Shown one piece after another: positions 6,120 through 6,176 of a stretch of DNA of 6,176 nt. Within the stretch, counting starts at the first letter, position 1, and each line of letters opens with the position of its first letter. Source of the stretch: Bacteroidia bacterium (GTDB taxonomy: Bacteria > Bacteroidota > Bacteroidia > NS11-12g > UBA9320); NCBI GenBank assembly GCA_013042025.1, contig JABDQY010000210.1, positions 1 to 6,176 of the forward strand, read 5' to 3'. The translations under genes were made by a program, and so were the position numbers. Under the pieces are notes generated by a model. The model made no database searches and was not told the origin of the DNA. It saw only the letters and a program-made list of their open reading frames with translations.

Positions 6120-6176
6120 ATGAAACAACTATTTATTTTAATCGCACTTTTTGCAACCTTAACAAGTTTTGCTCAG
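6120..6176 (+). CDS. Start of a secreted protein, signal peptide only (3' end outside window)
   Basis: Nineteen codons from an ATG to the window end encode MKQLFILIALFATLTSFAQ. This is a classic Sec signal peptide: Lys at position 2, a hydrophobic core (residues 4-14), and a signal peptidase I site of the form S-F-A followed by Gln, very common in Bacteroidota. There is no cysteine lipobox so far. The mature protein is not visible, so its function is unknown. It may form its own unit, since about 96 bases separate it from the sulfur operon and a promoter-like box lies just upstream. Confidence 0.7.
   Translation, partial: MKQLFILIALFATLTSFAQ

Noticed and set aside
1..6176. tRNA or rRNA genes, CRISPR arrays, insertion sequences, attachment sites
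   Set aside because: Nearly all sequence is explained by coding genes, and the intergenic stretches are short; no cloverleaf, regularly spaced repeats, transposase or terminal inverted repeats were seen by eye.

Overview
The window most likely comes from a member of the Bacteroidota, probably a Flavobacteriia-like or Cytophagia-like bacterium. The DNA is A+T rich. Starts are preceded by A-rich stretches instead of clear Shine-Dalgarno sequences. Intergenic regions carry matches to the Bacteroidota -7 promoter element TAnnTTTG. One gene encodes a lipoprotein of a type I associate with this phylum, and the last gene begins with a signal peptide ending in SFAQ, which is typical of the group. This is inference from style; no rRNA or other phylogenetic marker was compared.

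Layout, left half (1-3743): the window opens inside a SixA-type histidine phosphatase gene (+). It ends in a 4-base tail-to-tail overlap with a predicted outer-envelope lipoprotein gene (-). The lipoprotein gene diverges across an 86-base spacer from priA (+), which encodes the replication-restart helicase. That spacer holds one TAnnTTTG element on each strand. priA appears complete, but its only plausible start is a TTG directly after an in-frame stop.

Layout, right half (3744-6176): a 201-base intergenic region carries an 18-base palindrome and a perfect TAnnTTTG box. It leads into a compact three-gene (+) operon with gaps of 26 and 13 bases. The first gene encodes a sulfide:quinone oxidoreductase-like flavoprotein with exactly two cysteines, at the expected redox positions. 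The second encodes a TusE/DsrC-family protein with the penultimate C-terminal cysteine. The third encodes a DsrE2-like (DrsE_2) protein with a single conserved cysteine. After a possible weak hairpin, a new secreted-protein gene begins and runs off the window end.

The operon is the main point of interest. It reads as a minimal sulfide-oxidation and sulfane-sulfur relay: SQR oxidises sulfide into the quinone pool and produces persulfide sulfur, while the DsrE2-like and TusE-like proteins could carry that sulfur in the cytoplasm. No TusA, rhodanese, persulfide dioxygenase, MnmA or DsrAB is visible here, so the final sulfur acceptor is unknown. The families are known; their direct combination as a three-gene unit, and the cysteine pattern of the TusE-like protein, deserve a closer look.
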